Shown here: positions 10,443-22,800 of the stretch, piece by piece
Position numbering within the stretch: position 1 is the first letter of the stretch
Layout of the letters: every line of letters begins with the position of its first letter
Assembly: GCF_036850765.1 (NCBI RefSeq)
Contig: NC_089491.1
Span: 89,064,740-89,128,739 of the forward strand
Direction of reading: 5' to 3'
DNA length: 64,000 bases
Source of the DNA: Saccopteryx bilineata
Lineage: Eukaryota > Chordata > Mammalia > Chiroptera > Emballonuridae
Notes under the pieces: generated by a model
The model's database searches: none
Told to the model about the DNA's origin: nothing
Seen by the model: only the letters and a program-made list of their open reading frames with translations
Made by a program: the position numbers and the translations under genes

Positions 10443-10756
10443 AAAAAGCAATAGTACTTTTTTTGCAATGTCCCAACTCTTTTGTAATAGTCCATTTATA
10501 TTTTTTCTTTCCCCCCTGTAAGGGGAGGAAAATCCTGTATTTATAGTGTAAATTTTGAGGTACTTGAATTAGTAGAGTATACATTTGTTGAAGGAAAATA
10601 TATTATGCATTTTTATAATTTCTACATTACTTGCTGATATGATACATTCTTTGTAAAAACCTTCAGAACTCTTATTCACCCATCTAGTTACTATAGTATA
10701 AAATATATAAATATTTTGTACATACCCAGTCACAACATTTATGTTTCATTGTAATT

Positions 10757-10904
10757 AAAATTTTTTTTTAATTTATTGATTATTTAGAGAGAGAGAGAGT
10801 CCACAACATAGATCTGTCCCTGTATTTGCCCTGATGGGGGATCGAACCGACAACCTCTGCGCTTCCAGAAGGTGCTCTAACCAACCAAGCTATCTGGCCA
10901 GGGC
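10757..10904 (-). mobile_element. tRNA-derived SINE, type D (short)
   Basis: The 148-bp element has a head reading GCCCTGGCCAGATAGCTTGG on minus and a B box GGTTCGATCCC. A perfect 15-bp duplication, tgtttcattgtaatt, lies at 10742-10756 and 10905-10919. Confidence 0.9.
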
Positions 10905-10919
10905 TGTTTCATTGTAATT

Positions 10920-13589
10920 TTTTATTTTTGAACACCTAATAGATTGTAAGCCCATTTAGCACAGACTGGTAGCTATAGTGTTCATTGTTGTATTCATAGC
11001 ACCTGTTACATTACCTGGCACATAGTAGGTACTCAGTGAATTCGGAATACATTAATGTACAACCGTGATCACAAGTGCTCAGAATTGAGGCTAGCTCTGA
11101 AATCACCCTGTATCCTTTTCCTCTACCTGGTCTCCTTGTTCTTAATTTACCACATTAGACCCTTTGCTTGCCTGCTTTGTATATCCAGTAGGATATACTG
11201 ACCAGTTTTCCCATATCTGTGATCTTGTCCTCTCTTGTGCATATCTAAGGATTTATATGGAAACTCCCCTACCTTAGGACTGCCCACATCTGGACATTAC
11301 CTCTCATGAGCCCCTCATGTATTAATCCTCCAACAGAGAAATCACGAAATAGAGCAGTTCACTTGTGCCTACTCTCTTCTTAACATGACCTCTCTCCTTA
11401 ATAACAGTGGTATGGGAGGAGGTTTTATGAAGCTTGGGAATCTGCTAAGATGCATGGGGGCTCTGTCCTATCTAATTCAGCTGGCAGCTGTATAGCTGGA
11501 GACGTTGACCAGATATGTCTTCCAGCTCAATTTGATTGGCATCTAAGAGTATGGATTTGAGAGAAACAGAAGGGAAGACTCCCAGGTTTCTGACTTGCAT
11601 GATAAGTGCATGGTGAAGGACTTCCATATGTAATAGGGAGCACAGAGGGGTGCAGACTGTATGAAGGAAGATTGATGAGTTTAATTAGGGGTATACTAGT
11701 ATTAGAATATCCTGAAAGGTAACCAGATGAATATATCTGGTAAGCAATTGGATAAAATAACCTGAAAATTGGGGAAAAGGTCATATTTTGGAGTTCTTAA
11801 ACTACAAGAGTAACTGAGATTTTCTTGAATATAATATAGCATTAGAAGTCAACTAACAGCAGAACACAGAATTTAGATGGAAAAAGAGAAAGACACGAAG
11901 AGAAGACAGAAAGAACATCTGAGAGTAAGAAGACCCAGAAAAGCTGCCCCCACAAAAAAACATAAGGGAAAAAAATTGAAAGAAGGAAGGATTTATCAAT
12001 AAATAGTGTTACATATTGCATAGTAAGATAAGAGTTGACAACTGCACCTTGGATTTGGTAAATAAGTAAGGAGTCATATAATCTTATTGAGAACCATTTC
12101 ATTGGAATGGCAGGATAAGAAACCTCATTGTGATGTCCTGAGGTCTAATAGCCAGATGAAAAATGGAAACAGCATATGTTGGACATTCTTTTAAGTTTAG
12201 AAGAGTAAAGAAAAAGATAACTTAAATTTCTGTGAAGCCTAGGTTGCAGGCCTCCTCCTAACCCCTCCATGCCTGACTAATCTCCCAAGGTGCAACTTCT
12301 CAAACAGCCACAGTGAACTAGGACTTTCTTAGAAACCCTGGCCATGGCACGTTCAGCAGATAATAACTTTTCTGCTACTTTTCATAGTTTATATAACATT
12401 TACATGCACATCAATCACCCTTGTATGAAGGTATTCCAAATTACATGTGCTACAAACGCCAATTATTTCTCTTTGTTTCCCAATCAAAATACATTGCCAT
12501 TACATAAGTGAATGGTGATGTTATTGTAGGACTAATCTTAATTTGTTATCATGTATTTCTTTAAAACTTAACCATTTACAAAGTTTGTCATTAATAACAC
12601 ATTTTCTCTTTCCTCCCCCTCACAACTAATCATGTTGCACATGTGTGTTGAGACCATTGTTGACCTTTTGAACTGAGTAGTTCGGTATAGTTAATGCATT
12701 CAAAGCCTTAGCCTTAGTGAGTGCAATTTTCCTGTTGGTTCTGGATGTTTCCTAGCTAGGAATTCATGATCAGGGTATTTACTATCCTTAGACAATAGCT
12801 TTCACTTTCAGCTTTCTACTAATAGAACTTTTTCGGTAGCCTTGACAAGATTTTCTGTGTATCAGGGCCGTCCTCAATGATCTTGGGAAAAATATTTTCA
12901 GACCAGCAAGAAAATAGCTGTTTGCTGACCCAGGTCTCTGACTTTGCCTTCACCTTTGTGTACTTACAACTCACGTCCAAGCAAGTCTGTATACAAGTGG
13001 AAATCCATTCCTCCTGTAACTAGAAGTTCTACCTGATTATCTTCCTCCACTCCCAAACTGTATTGCTACTATAGCCAGTACTTGGAAAAACCCTATACCT
13101 TATAAGAGGATATATGAAACACAAGCTAATCATTGGGTTTTAGCCTCTGGACTCTTATCAGCTCCCCCATTTTCTTTGAACTCTTCTTCCTAAAGTCCTT
13201 CTAGATGTTGGCTCCTTATTAGAAACCCCCGTAGGAATCTCTAGCCTGCTATTCCTCCATCCTTGCTGGAAATCATCCTAATAAGCTTTTTTATTTTCTC
13301 CAGAATGGACAAAACACAAATTTATTTTGCTTTCTCTGCCTTGGTCCCTGGGAAGACAGGGCTGCTGCTGTCTCCTTAGTCTAAGATAATACTATGTGTC
13401 TCCAAAACTCAATGTTGTCTACACTGAAAATCCTGTTGTCGTGAAGTAATTAGCCTGTGCTAATGGTCCTGTTAATGCAGCTAAAGTGTCAGATTTTATC
13501 CATTTGTTGTCTGGCCCTCAGATTTTTGCCCTTTTAAATGTGTCTGTTTCATATATTAAATGGAACGTGTCAAAAACTGCTGTAAGCAA
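10920..13589. other. Intronic DNA, largely unrecognised, with a MIR remnant
   Basis: A MIR-like piece ('ttacctggcacatagtaggt') lies near 11005-11035. The rest is 2.6 kb without a supported exon or repeat. The open frames here are short and lack splice context or homology that I recognise. Confidence 0.5.
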
Positions 13590-14290
13590 CTTCTCCAACT
13601 TGTTTCTCTTTTCACTTATAATACCACCATGTCCTCAGTTACTCAAGTAGAAACCTGGGAGTCATATTTGACTTTTCTCTGTCTAACCTTCACCAAAATC
13701 CATTCACTTTGTCTTTTAAATGTCTCAAACAAGTATTCACACTTGTAAATCCTAATTTGTCACCACTCTACTCCACGCAACCTTCATCTTTCATCATTAC
13801 TGTGACAATTTCCAACTGGTCTTATTACCTCAACTTTCTCTTTTATTCTCCAGACCAGAAATACTATAATTTCAGAAATGCAAACTGACCGTTTTATTTT
13901 CCTGCTTAAAGATCCTCAGTAATTGCTCATTGTCTTTGATTATAAGTGTCCGGTAAGGTCTCCCATAACCACCTTCATCTCTGTGCCACTTTTTCACTTC
14001 CAGTCTCTGCCTCAGCCACACCACGCTGTCAGTACGTGTGCTTTCAGATTCGTCCTCATCTTCAAATTTCTGTACTTGTAATGCTTTGAGTTTGAATTTA
14101 ATCTTCTATATTTTGACTTGGTAACTCTTACTCGTTTATTCTATATAATGCAGCCTAAATATTACTTCTTTAGAGAAAATTTCTGTGAACCTTTCTACTA
14201 AATTAGTCGTCCTTGCTATGTACTTCTGTACTACCCTTTGTTTTTCATATGACACGCGCTTAATACCTAGACTTTAAGCCTTGCTATCTT
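13590..14290 (+). mobile_element. Ancient LINE-2 fragment
   Basis: The order of 'ctcaagtagaaacctgggag', 'aactggtcttattacctcaa', 'tcctgcttaaagatcctcag' and 'cttctttagagaaaatttct' follows the L2 consensus on the plus strand. Confidence 0.7.
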
Positions 14291-14636
14291 GCTTGCCAAT
14301 GTGAGCTACTCAAAGATGAAATGAACTTTCTTGGGAGCTTATGTTTCCCATCACCAGTAGTGTTCAGGTATAAGCTGAAAAACTCCTGAGTGAAATAGAA
14401 AACCATTGGAAAGCCTTTAAGTTCTTTTCAGTACAAAGATTCCTTTTTCCAAATAATCAAACATCCATATATAGCCGTTTTCAAAAGATTCTGTAAGTCA
14501 GTGTACAATTATTATACCTAATTGGAAATACTGATATTTGGTGACTGATGACGTTATAGAGAACCTAAGGGATATTTCTAATCTAGAGTATTGTATCCAA
14601 TTTTTTTTAAATTGTTATATTTTGTATCTCTTATAG

Positions 14637-14690
14637 GTGAAATGAATCAGAAGTACAAGGAGCTAAAAAAAAGGGAGCAATATATGGACA
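14637..14690 (+). CDS. IFT74: IFT74 coding exon (first in window, 54 nt)
   Basis: The acceptor is ...ctcttatag and the donor is gtaagt. It starts with two bases completing a codon from the upstream exon, encodes [17 protein letters not shown] and leaves one base. Confidence 0.93.
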
Positions 14691-16843
14691 GTAAGTGGTA
14701 GTCTTACAGATATGAAAATATTATATTTTCAGGTAGTTGTTCATTTATACCAAATCAGACATCTCATTTTGGGAAGATATAATGGCTAATAAATGCAGAA
14801 GCGTGAACATTCAAAGCATTTGCCTTGAAGGATTACTAAATATATAGCATAGTTAGGGGATAGGTGAAGAATTCTAAAAAGGTTTGTACATGTATACATG
14901 TGTGTATGAATGTATGTTAGGGATAGATTCTAAATCTAGTACTTTATTTATAGTCCATAGAGAGAGTCGATAGACCACTTACTGATTAAGTGTAGAGTAT
15001 TCTCTTTTATGTGCTTCAATATGTTCACCTTTAATATCTTGCACCATTTTTAACTTTTTATAATATTTCTTTAATTACCTATTGTTACTTGGTTCTGTGA
15101 CTGAAACTTTAGTAGCCTTCAGTTGTAGCTTCTCTTCACTTTTAAAAAAATATTGACTTTATAAATTGATCTTCACTTAAACTTATATTATACATTTAGA
15201 AAGTTTTCAAAATTGACATATTAACCATTTCTGGTTTCCTTCTTAAAGTATCATTTTGCTAGAATCTGAAGTTTTATACGTCTGATGTCAATACTTACCT
15301 TCATAGAAGCATGCTATAAAACAGTAATTGCCTATTGTGATTTGCCAATATACCAAGATTTCTTTAAAATCTCAGCAAGTATCAAAAATTATTTAAAAGA
15401 TTAATTCCTTGTTTTATGCTAATCGTAAAGTTATTTTTAACTACAAGTTTTTATTTTTGGAAGATCCATAGAAATATTTTAAGAATGTAAATAAGAACAA
15501 GTTATATACTCGTTCTATATTAGGCAAGAAAAAGATTGATTACTTAGAATATTTGTAATCTGAATAAATTATTAAACTTATTTAGCTGAGATTAATGCAA
15601 CATTGTAAGTAAAATCCTCATATTCATATAATATAGGAAACTAGTAATATTAATTTTAAAAGTAAAGCTAATTAAGGCTAATTAATTAATGTAATGTTAA
15701 TAATTGTAACTGTATCAAGGAGATACTATGTAAACACAGATTTTTTTTCCTGATCTCTTTATCAACTGTAACTCCTGGGCCCATATAAATTTTTAGCTTA
15801 CTTGTAAGTTATAAGGTCATAACAAATGTTATGAAAGTATCTAGAAATATTCTCATTGAGTAATTACCCTTAGGTTAATAAAATGTTAAACATTGATACT
15901 TTAAAATTTACTTTGAATTTCTAAAATGTACTCTTAAGACCTACTAATCAGCCTGACTGGGCAGTGATGCAGTGGATAGAGCATCGGACTGGGGTGCGGA
16001 AGACCCAGGTTCGAGACCCCGAGGTCGCCAGCTTGAGTGAGGGCTCATCTGGTTTGAGCAAAAGCTCACCAGCTTGAGCCCAAGGTCGCTGGCTCCAGCA
16101 AGGGGTTACGCGGTCTGCTGAAAGCCCATAGTCAAGGCACGTATGAGAAAGCAATCAATGAACAATTAAGGTGTTGTAATGCGCAACGAAAAACTAATGA
16201 TTGATGCTTCTCATCTCTCTGTCTATCCCTCTCTCTGACTCTCTCTGTCTCTGTAAAAAAAAAAAAAAAAAAGAATTAAAGACCTACAAATCATCAAAAT
16301 TTATAGTGTTAACTATATCAAAAGTAGCCTCTCATCATATTTCTCAATTGACAGCTTTTATTCAGACTTTTGAGGAAACTAAGAATCAGGAACTGGAACG
16401 GAAGGCACAGATAGAAGCCGACATTGTTGCCCTTCTGGAGTACGGTAGTCGGGTGAGTACTGTGTACATGTCCTGGTGTCCTCATTATTTTTACTGATTA
16501 CCTTTTCCAATGCAACTCAAAAAATCCAGTGGTTTACTATTGCATTCATTCATTTAAACTGTTTCCTTTACATTCTCTCGCTTATTTTTTTGTTTTGTTT
16601 TGGGGTTTCTTTTGTATTTTTCTGAAGTGAGAAGCTGGTGCCCGCATGTGCACCCGCATGACTCCCGCATGTGCCTGACCGGGATCCACCCAATCTGGCT
16701 TGCCAACCAGGAGGCAATACTCTGCCCATCTGGGCTGTTGCTCTGTTGCAGCCAGAGCCATTCTAGCACCTGAGGTGGAGGCCATGGAGCCATCCTCAGT
16801 GCCCAGGCCAACTGTGCTCCCATGGAGCCTTGGCTGCGGGAGG

Positions 16844-16877
<34 letters not shown>

Positions 16878-19800
16878 GGAGGGGGGAAGGTGGAGAAACA
16901 GAGGGCGCTTCTCTTGTGTGCCCTAACCGGGAGTCGAACCTGGGACATCTACACACCAGGCCAACGCTCTACATCTGAGCTAACTGGCCAGGGCCCAGTA
17001 TATATTTTTAAATATATTTTTATACTGTAATTTGTATTATAAATGAAAGAAATTTTGTTCTTGTGGAAATCTACAGGAGTACAAGATATCTAGAATATCT
17101 TGGTTCATCAAAACATGCTTATTGAGAAGCCACTAGTGTGTGGTATGATGGGAGGGAAAAACGCAGTTTCTTTTCAATATTTTTAGTTTTTAAGACTCAA
17201 ATTAGTTTCTGAAACAGTGTTGAATTTTTTTGTGTAATGTAATAAAAAGTAAATGTTAAAAAAATATTCTGATTTGTAATTTAGCCTGTCTTATTGAGAA
17301 AACTTGATTTAATTTCACTCTCTTCTATAAAACATATGTAATGAATGTTATATTTAAAAAAGAATACCCATTCAAAACACCCAATCCTTATCAATGTTTT
17401 CTAAGAGTTTTATTGGAGAGTTAAATTGGTGAATTTTTTTCATTTTTATTTCACTGCAAACACAGAATATAAATCGTATGAAACAGATATCCTCTATCAC
17501 CAACCAAGAGCTGAAGATAATGCAAGATGATCTCAATTTCAAATCTACTGAAATGCAGAAATCACAAAGTACGGCTAGTAATTTGACTTCAGGTGAGAAA
17601 ATAATGTAGATTTTAAAAATCTTTTTTTTTTTTGGAACAAATTGGAACTTTCAAAATGTACTATTTTTTTTTTTGAAATATTAATGATATGATTTATGAA
17701 TGCCTATTGCTCCACTCATTTATTGTCTTATAATTTTCTGTGATTTTTCACATCAACTAGATAGTATTTCATTGGATGGTCTCATTCATTTAACATTTAT
17801 TGAAAACTTCTTCTATGCCTGTGCTATATAACTTGGGTATTCCCAGATTTTTTTAAAAAACAGTCTCTTTCCTCAAGGAACTGTCAACCTGGTAGAATGA
17901 CAAGTAAACAATTAAAATCTAATGTAATAGTGCTATGATAGAAGCATAGGAGCAATAGAAGTACGTACTATATCCACCCTAGTCGTGGGTAGTCAGTAAT
18001 GTTTTGATTTTGATTGTAATTAGTTTCAGCCATGAATGACTAATATGAAAGTAGAACAGCACTGTCCAACAGAAATGTAATGCCAGCCAAATATGTAATT
18101 TCACATTTCCTAGCAGCCATGTTAAAGTAAAAGGAGGCTCTGGCGGTTGGCTCAGTAGTCGAGTGCTGGTCTGGCATGGGATGTTCTGGGTTTGATTCCC
18201 AGTCAGGGCACACAGGAGAAGCAACCGTCTGCTTCTCCCCACTCATCTCCCCCTTCCCCTCCCTTCTCTCTCTTTCTTTCTCTCTTTCTTCTCCCACAGC
18301 CATGGCTCAATTGGTTCTAGCACTGAGGATGGCCCCATAGAGCCTCCACCTCAAGTGCTAAAAATAAAAATAACTTAGTTGTGAGCATGGCCCCAGATGG
18401 GCAGAGCATCGGCCCCAGACGTGGGTTGCTGGTGGATCCCTGTCAGGACACATGTGGAAGTCTCTTTATCTCCCCTCTTCTCAGTTGGAGAAGAAGATAA
18501 AAAAGTGAAAAGAGATAAATGAATTTTAACAAAATATTTCATTTAACCCAGTGTATTCAAAATGTCATTTTAACATATATACAATATAAAAGTGATCAAT
18601 GAGATTTTACAATCACAGCCCATCTAACTCTGGAAGCAATACATTCAAAAACCGTATGTGGCTAGTGGCTGCCATTTGGATAGTACAGACAGAGATTAAA
18701 AACAAATATACAAAATTAAGTTTAAAGAGCCTGGGATTAAGTTTTGTAAAAATTAGTATGGAATCTTTGATTTTTGGACTAGTGAATTCTAACTATGAGT
18801 GTTTTTTTATGCTAACATATGTGGTGACTTTAAATTAGCTATGTTTTTATTTTCTTCTTGGAATTACTCTGGCAACTAGTGAAATCATGGGGAATAAAAC
18901 CTGGTATTTGCTAACTTAAAAATGTTGAAAGATTCTTGAAATATAATAATGGACTCATGATATCCATTTATCTGGGATCCCAGAATCTAAAAAGCTCTTG
19001 GCAGCAAAACTGAATCTGAACTGAACCGACATGAGGCTATTTATAGTCTTAATTATCCTACCTAGTGTGACTGTTCCTACTTTCTGCTGCAACAGTTTTC
19101 ATATACTTGATGACAGGATGCTGCCTCTGACCCAGCTGGGGGAGTTGTACAGTAATTATTATGTGCACTATTTTCTAAAATCAGAAGAATTCTGCATTCT
19201 GAAACACAGACTCCCTAGGAGTTTTATTTAAAGGATTATGGACCTATAAATACACATTGAATATTATTAATAAACAATTGAATTTAGAGTGATGATATAC
19301 ATGCACAATTGTTATCCTACATATTTAAGTATATATATTTTATCTGCCCAGATGTGTTTAGGGTTTGTTTTTACCTAGTTTTATTTGCAAAACAATTGGA
19401 GGAGTAATTCTAATTTTGATTATTACCTTCGATTGGCTTGATGACAAGTGTTTTTTAATTGTGATAAAACACATACAATTTATCATCTTAACCACCTTTA
19501 AATGTACAGTATGGTAATTTTAACTATATGCACATTGTTGTGCAACAGATATCTAGAACTTTTCCATCTTATAAACCTGAAATGTACACCTATTGAAAAA
19601 CAACTTCCCCAAGCACATCACACTTTGTTTCTATGAGTTTGATGATTTTAGATATCTTATATAAATGGAAATGTGCAATATTTGTCTTTTTGTGAATGAT
19701 TTATTTACTTGTCATAATGTTCTTGAGGTTCATCTATTTTGTAACATGTGACAGGATTTCCTTTTTTGAGGCTGAGTAATATTCCATTATATTCCATCCA

Positions 19801-22800
19801 CATACTACAGTTTCTTTATTCATTTATTTGTTGGTGGACCTTTAGGTTGTTTCTGCCTCTCGGCTATTGTGAATAATACTGCATTGAACATGGGTTTGCA
19901 CATATCTCTTTGAGGTTCTTTATTCAATTCTTTTGGGTATGTAGGACTATGAATGTTTTTACATCTATATTTTCTTTTTTCTGTAAGCTAAAGAATTAAA
20001 TGTTCAATTACTCCATCTGAGAAATCTCTTTTTTTATGTTTTAGACCATAATTTTAAGTTTTTCATTTATCTAAGGACAATAGTTTTTGCCTCATTTAAG
20101 CTGGTTTTTATAAATGTTTGTTGAGCAACATACATTGTAAAAAGGTAAATAACAATACCAGGAAATGAATTCAATAATCAGGACTTTGTATTTCTTTCAT
20201 AATTTTATGCTTTGTGTTAACATTTCCTTTTAAAACCTAGACATATTTTCTCCAGAGATGTAGAATTGAAAAGAATTGAAACAGGCTTTAGTAGAGATAA
20301 GAATTTAGCATTTTATTGTGATAAGATTTTACTGAAAATATTCCATATTAAAGTTTGAATTCTTTGACCCCTACAATTAGTTTCATTTGCCTCAGCTATT
20401 TTTAAGTGTTAATTTAAACCAAACATATAAGTTATTTTTTTTCTTTCCTTAACACCATCCCCAACAAGAAATTTCTTGTGTGTGGAAATAACAGTAAGAT
20501 GTTTATATTTTTTTCACTTTTTAGAGATAATATGTTTTACATTTCCCTTTTGTGAATTGCCTCCTTTTTTGGCCCTTGAAGTTAGAGACACAGAACTCAC
20601 AGGATTTTCCTAGTGTACATAGTCTGTTTCTTAATGGAACAGTATCACCCCTAATGGGCAAATTTCTTTTGGGGGGAGAGTAAAAAAAATCTTGGGTATC
20701 ATTATAGTTTGTGGCCCTCCAAAGGTTCCTTTACATAGGCAGATCAAAATTACATCTGTAATCTAAAAATTTTTATGGGAGGGAGGCAATTGGGTTAAAA
20801 AAAATAGTCTTATACAAAGTCTCCTTGCCTGACCAGGCGATGGCGCAGTGGATAGAGGGTCGGACTGGGATTTGGAGGACCCAGGTTCGAGACCCCGAGG
20901 TCGCCAGTTTGAGCATGGGCTCATCTGATGTGAGCAAGGTTCACCAGCTTGAGCCCAAGGTCACTGGCTCGAGCAAGGGATCACTCGGTCTGCTGTGGCC
21001 CCCCAGTCAAGGCACATACGAGAAATCAATCAATGAACAACTAAGGAGCCACAACGAAGAATTGATGTTTCTCATCTCTCTCCCTTCCTGTCTGTCTGTC
21101 CCTATCTGTCCCTCTCTCTGACTCTCTGTCTCTGCCACAAAAAAAAGTCTCCTTACGGGGACAACAATGGAAAAAAAGGTCAACCTATAATTTTCTTTTT
21201 TTGTTGTGTTTTATCTGGATTTGGAATTAGGATAATACTGGCCTCATAAAATGAGCTTGGAAATGTCTTCCCTCCTCTTGCATTTTTAGAACAGTGTGAG
21301 AGGATAGGTGTTAGTTCTTCTTTAAATGTTTGGTAAAATTCTCCTTTGAAGCCACCCAGGATTTTTGTTTGTTGGGAGTATTTTTATTACTGCTTTATTT
21401 CATTAGTTCTGATGGGGACAGGGCTCTTTCACTCATATTAACAGTGCATGTGTCCCCATCGGAGAGGTCAGCCACCATCTGACTTGTACTGGTGTTTGCA
21501 CTGCCTCTCATTGGAAGTGCTTGTGTTTGCCCTCTGTCCCTTTAGAAAACATCAACTTTAGGGAGCTTTTTGCACCACAGGGATGTGAAACCTCTCTCTG
21601 GCCTTAAGTTGTGAGGAATGCTTTCCAGCTTGTGGTTTGTCTTTCCAGATTTCTGCATTTTTCTTCTTTTTGTTTCAGACACAGGAAGAGCCAGCCATTG
21701 CCTGACTGGCTTCTGGCCCTGGGGTCACACTTAGCACAGCAGTCTCTACTTCAAGATGATGCACACTTACTAAAAGGGCAATTTTTTTTAACATCTGATT
21801 TCTAATTCTTTTGGGATTTTCTTTTTAAATACCCAAAATGCTATTTCAGATTAAAGAAAACAGAAGTATGAGAGTGTACCCCAAAAGGCACTTAGTATAA
21901 TATTCCATTGATAGGAAGCACCCAGAATAGGTAAAGGAGCAGAGACAGAAAGCAGATGAGGAGTTTCCAGGGGCGGGAGGAGTGGGGAGTGAGTCCTTTT
22001 GGTGCAAGGTTTTCATTTGGGGTGATGGAATATTCTGCAACAAGATAGCGGTGATGTTTGCAGAGCATTGTGAGCATACTCCATGCTCAGGAATGGCACA
22101 CTTTAAAATATAAAGAATTGCTTTTATTTATTTCTTAAAATCATGCCATTGAAAAATGAAAGAAAAAAAACAAAACTTTCTGCCCCAAATCCCAAATAAT
22201 AAAAATACAATAAAACTGAATCATGCCATGGAGAAAAGAAAAACAACAATGGCTGAAAATAAAAAGATCAAAGAGGGGAGTAAAAAAGATTCCTCTGATG
22301 GCAACACCAAGCAGCTCTTGAGCTGGCCCTGATGCATTATAAAGAGGCGGCTCCTCTTGTCTGTCCAGAACACTGGTGGGGCCTCACTGTGGTCAGGATA
22401 TGTCGCACAGGCTTTAGAGCTCTAGCTCTGTAGGTGGCACGGCCGCTGGAGTCAGGCGCCCCTCCAGGGCTGATTCAGCCTTCAGCTCTGCCCATGCAGA
22501 CAGCTCCTCCAGAACCCCCTTTCATCCATACATGAGGAGGGACATTAGGCTGTTCAGGTGAAATCAGATTTGTGGCCTGGTCCAAACAAAACTGCCCTAG
22601 GCCTCTCTGTGTTAACTCTGTGTCCCACCATGTAAAGGGCCACAGGTGTGTGGGCAGTGCCCAGACCTATTGGCAGCAAGTGGAACATACCACCATGGTT
22701 AGCTTTGTTTGTTGGGAGTTTTCTGATTACTGCTTTGATTTTATTAATTGTATTGGTCTATTCAGATTTGCTAATTCTTCCTTACTCAGTTTTGGAAGAT

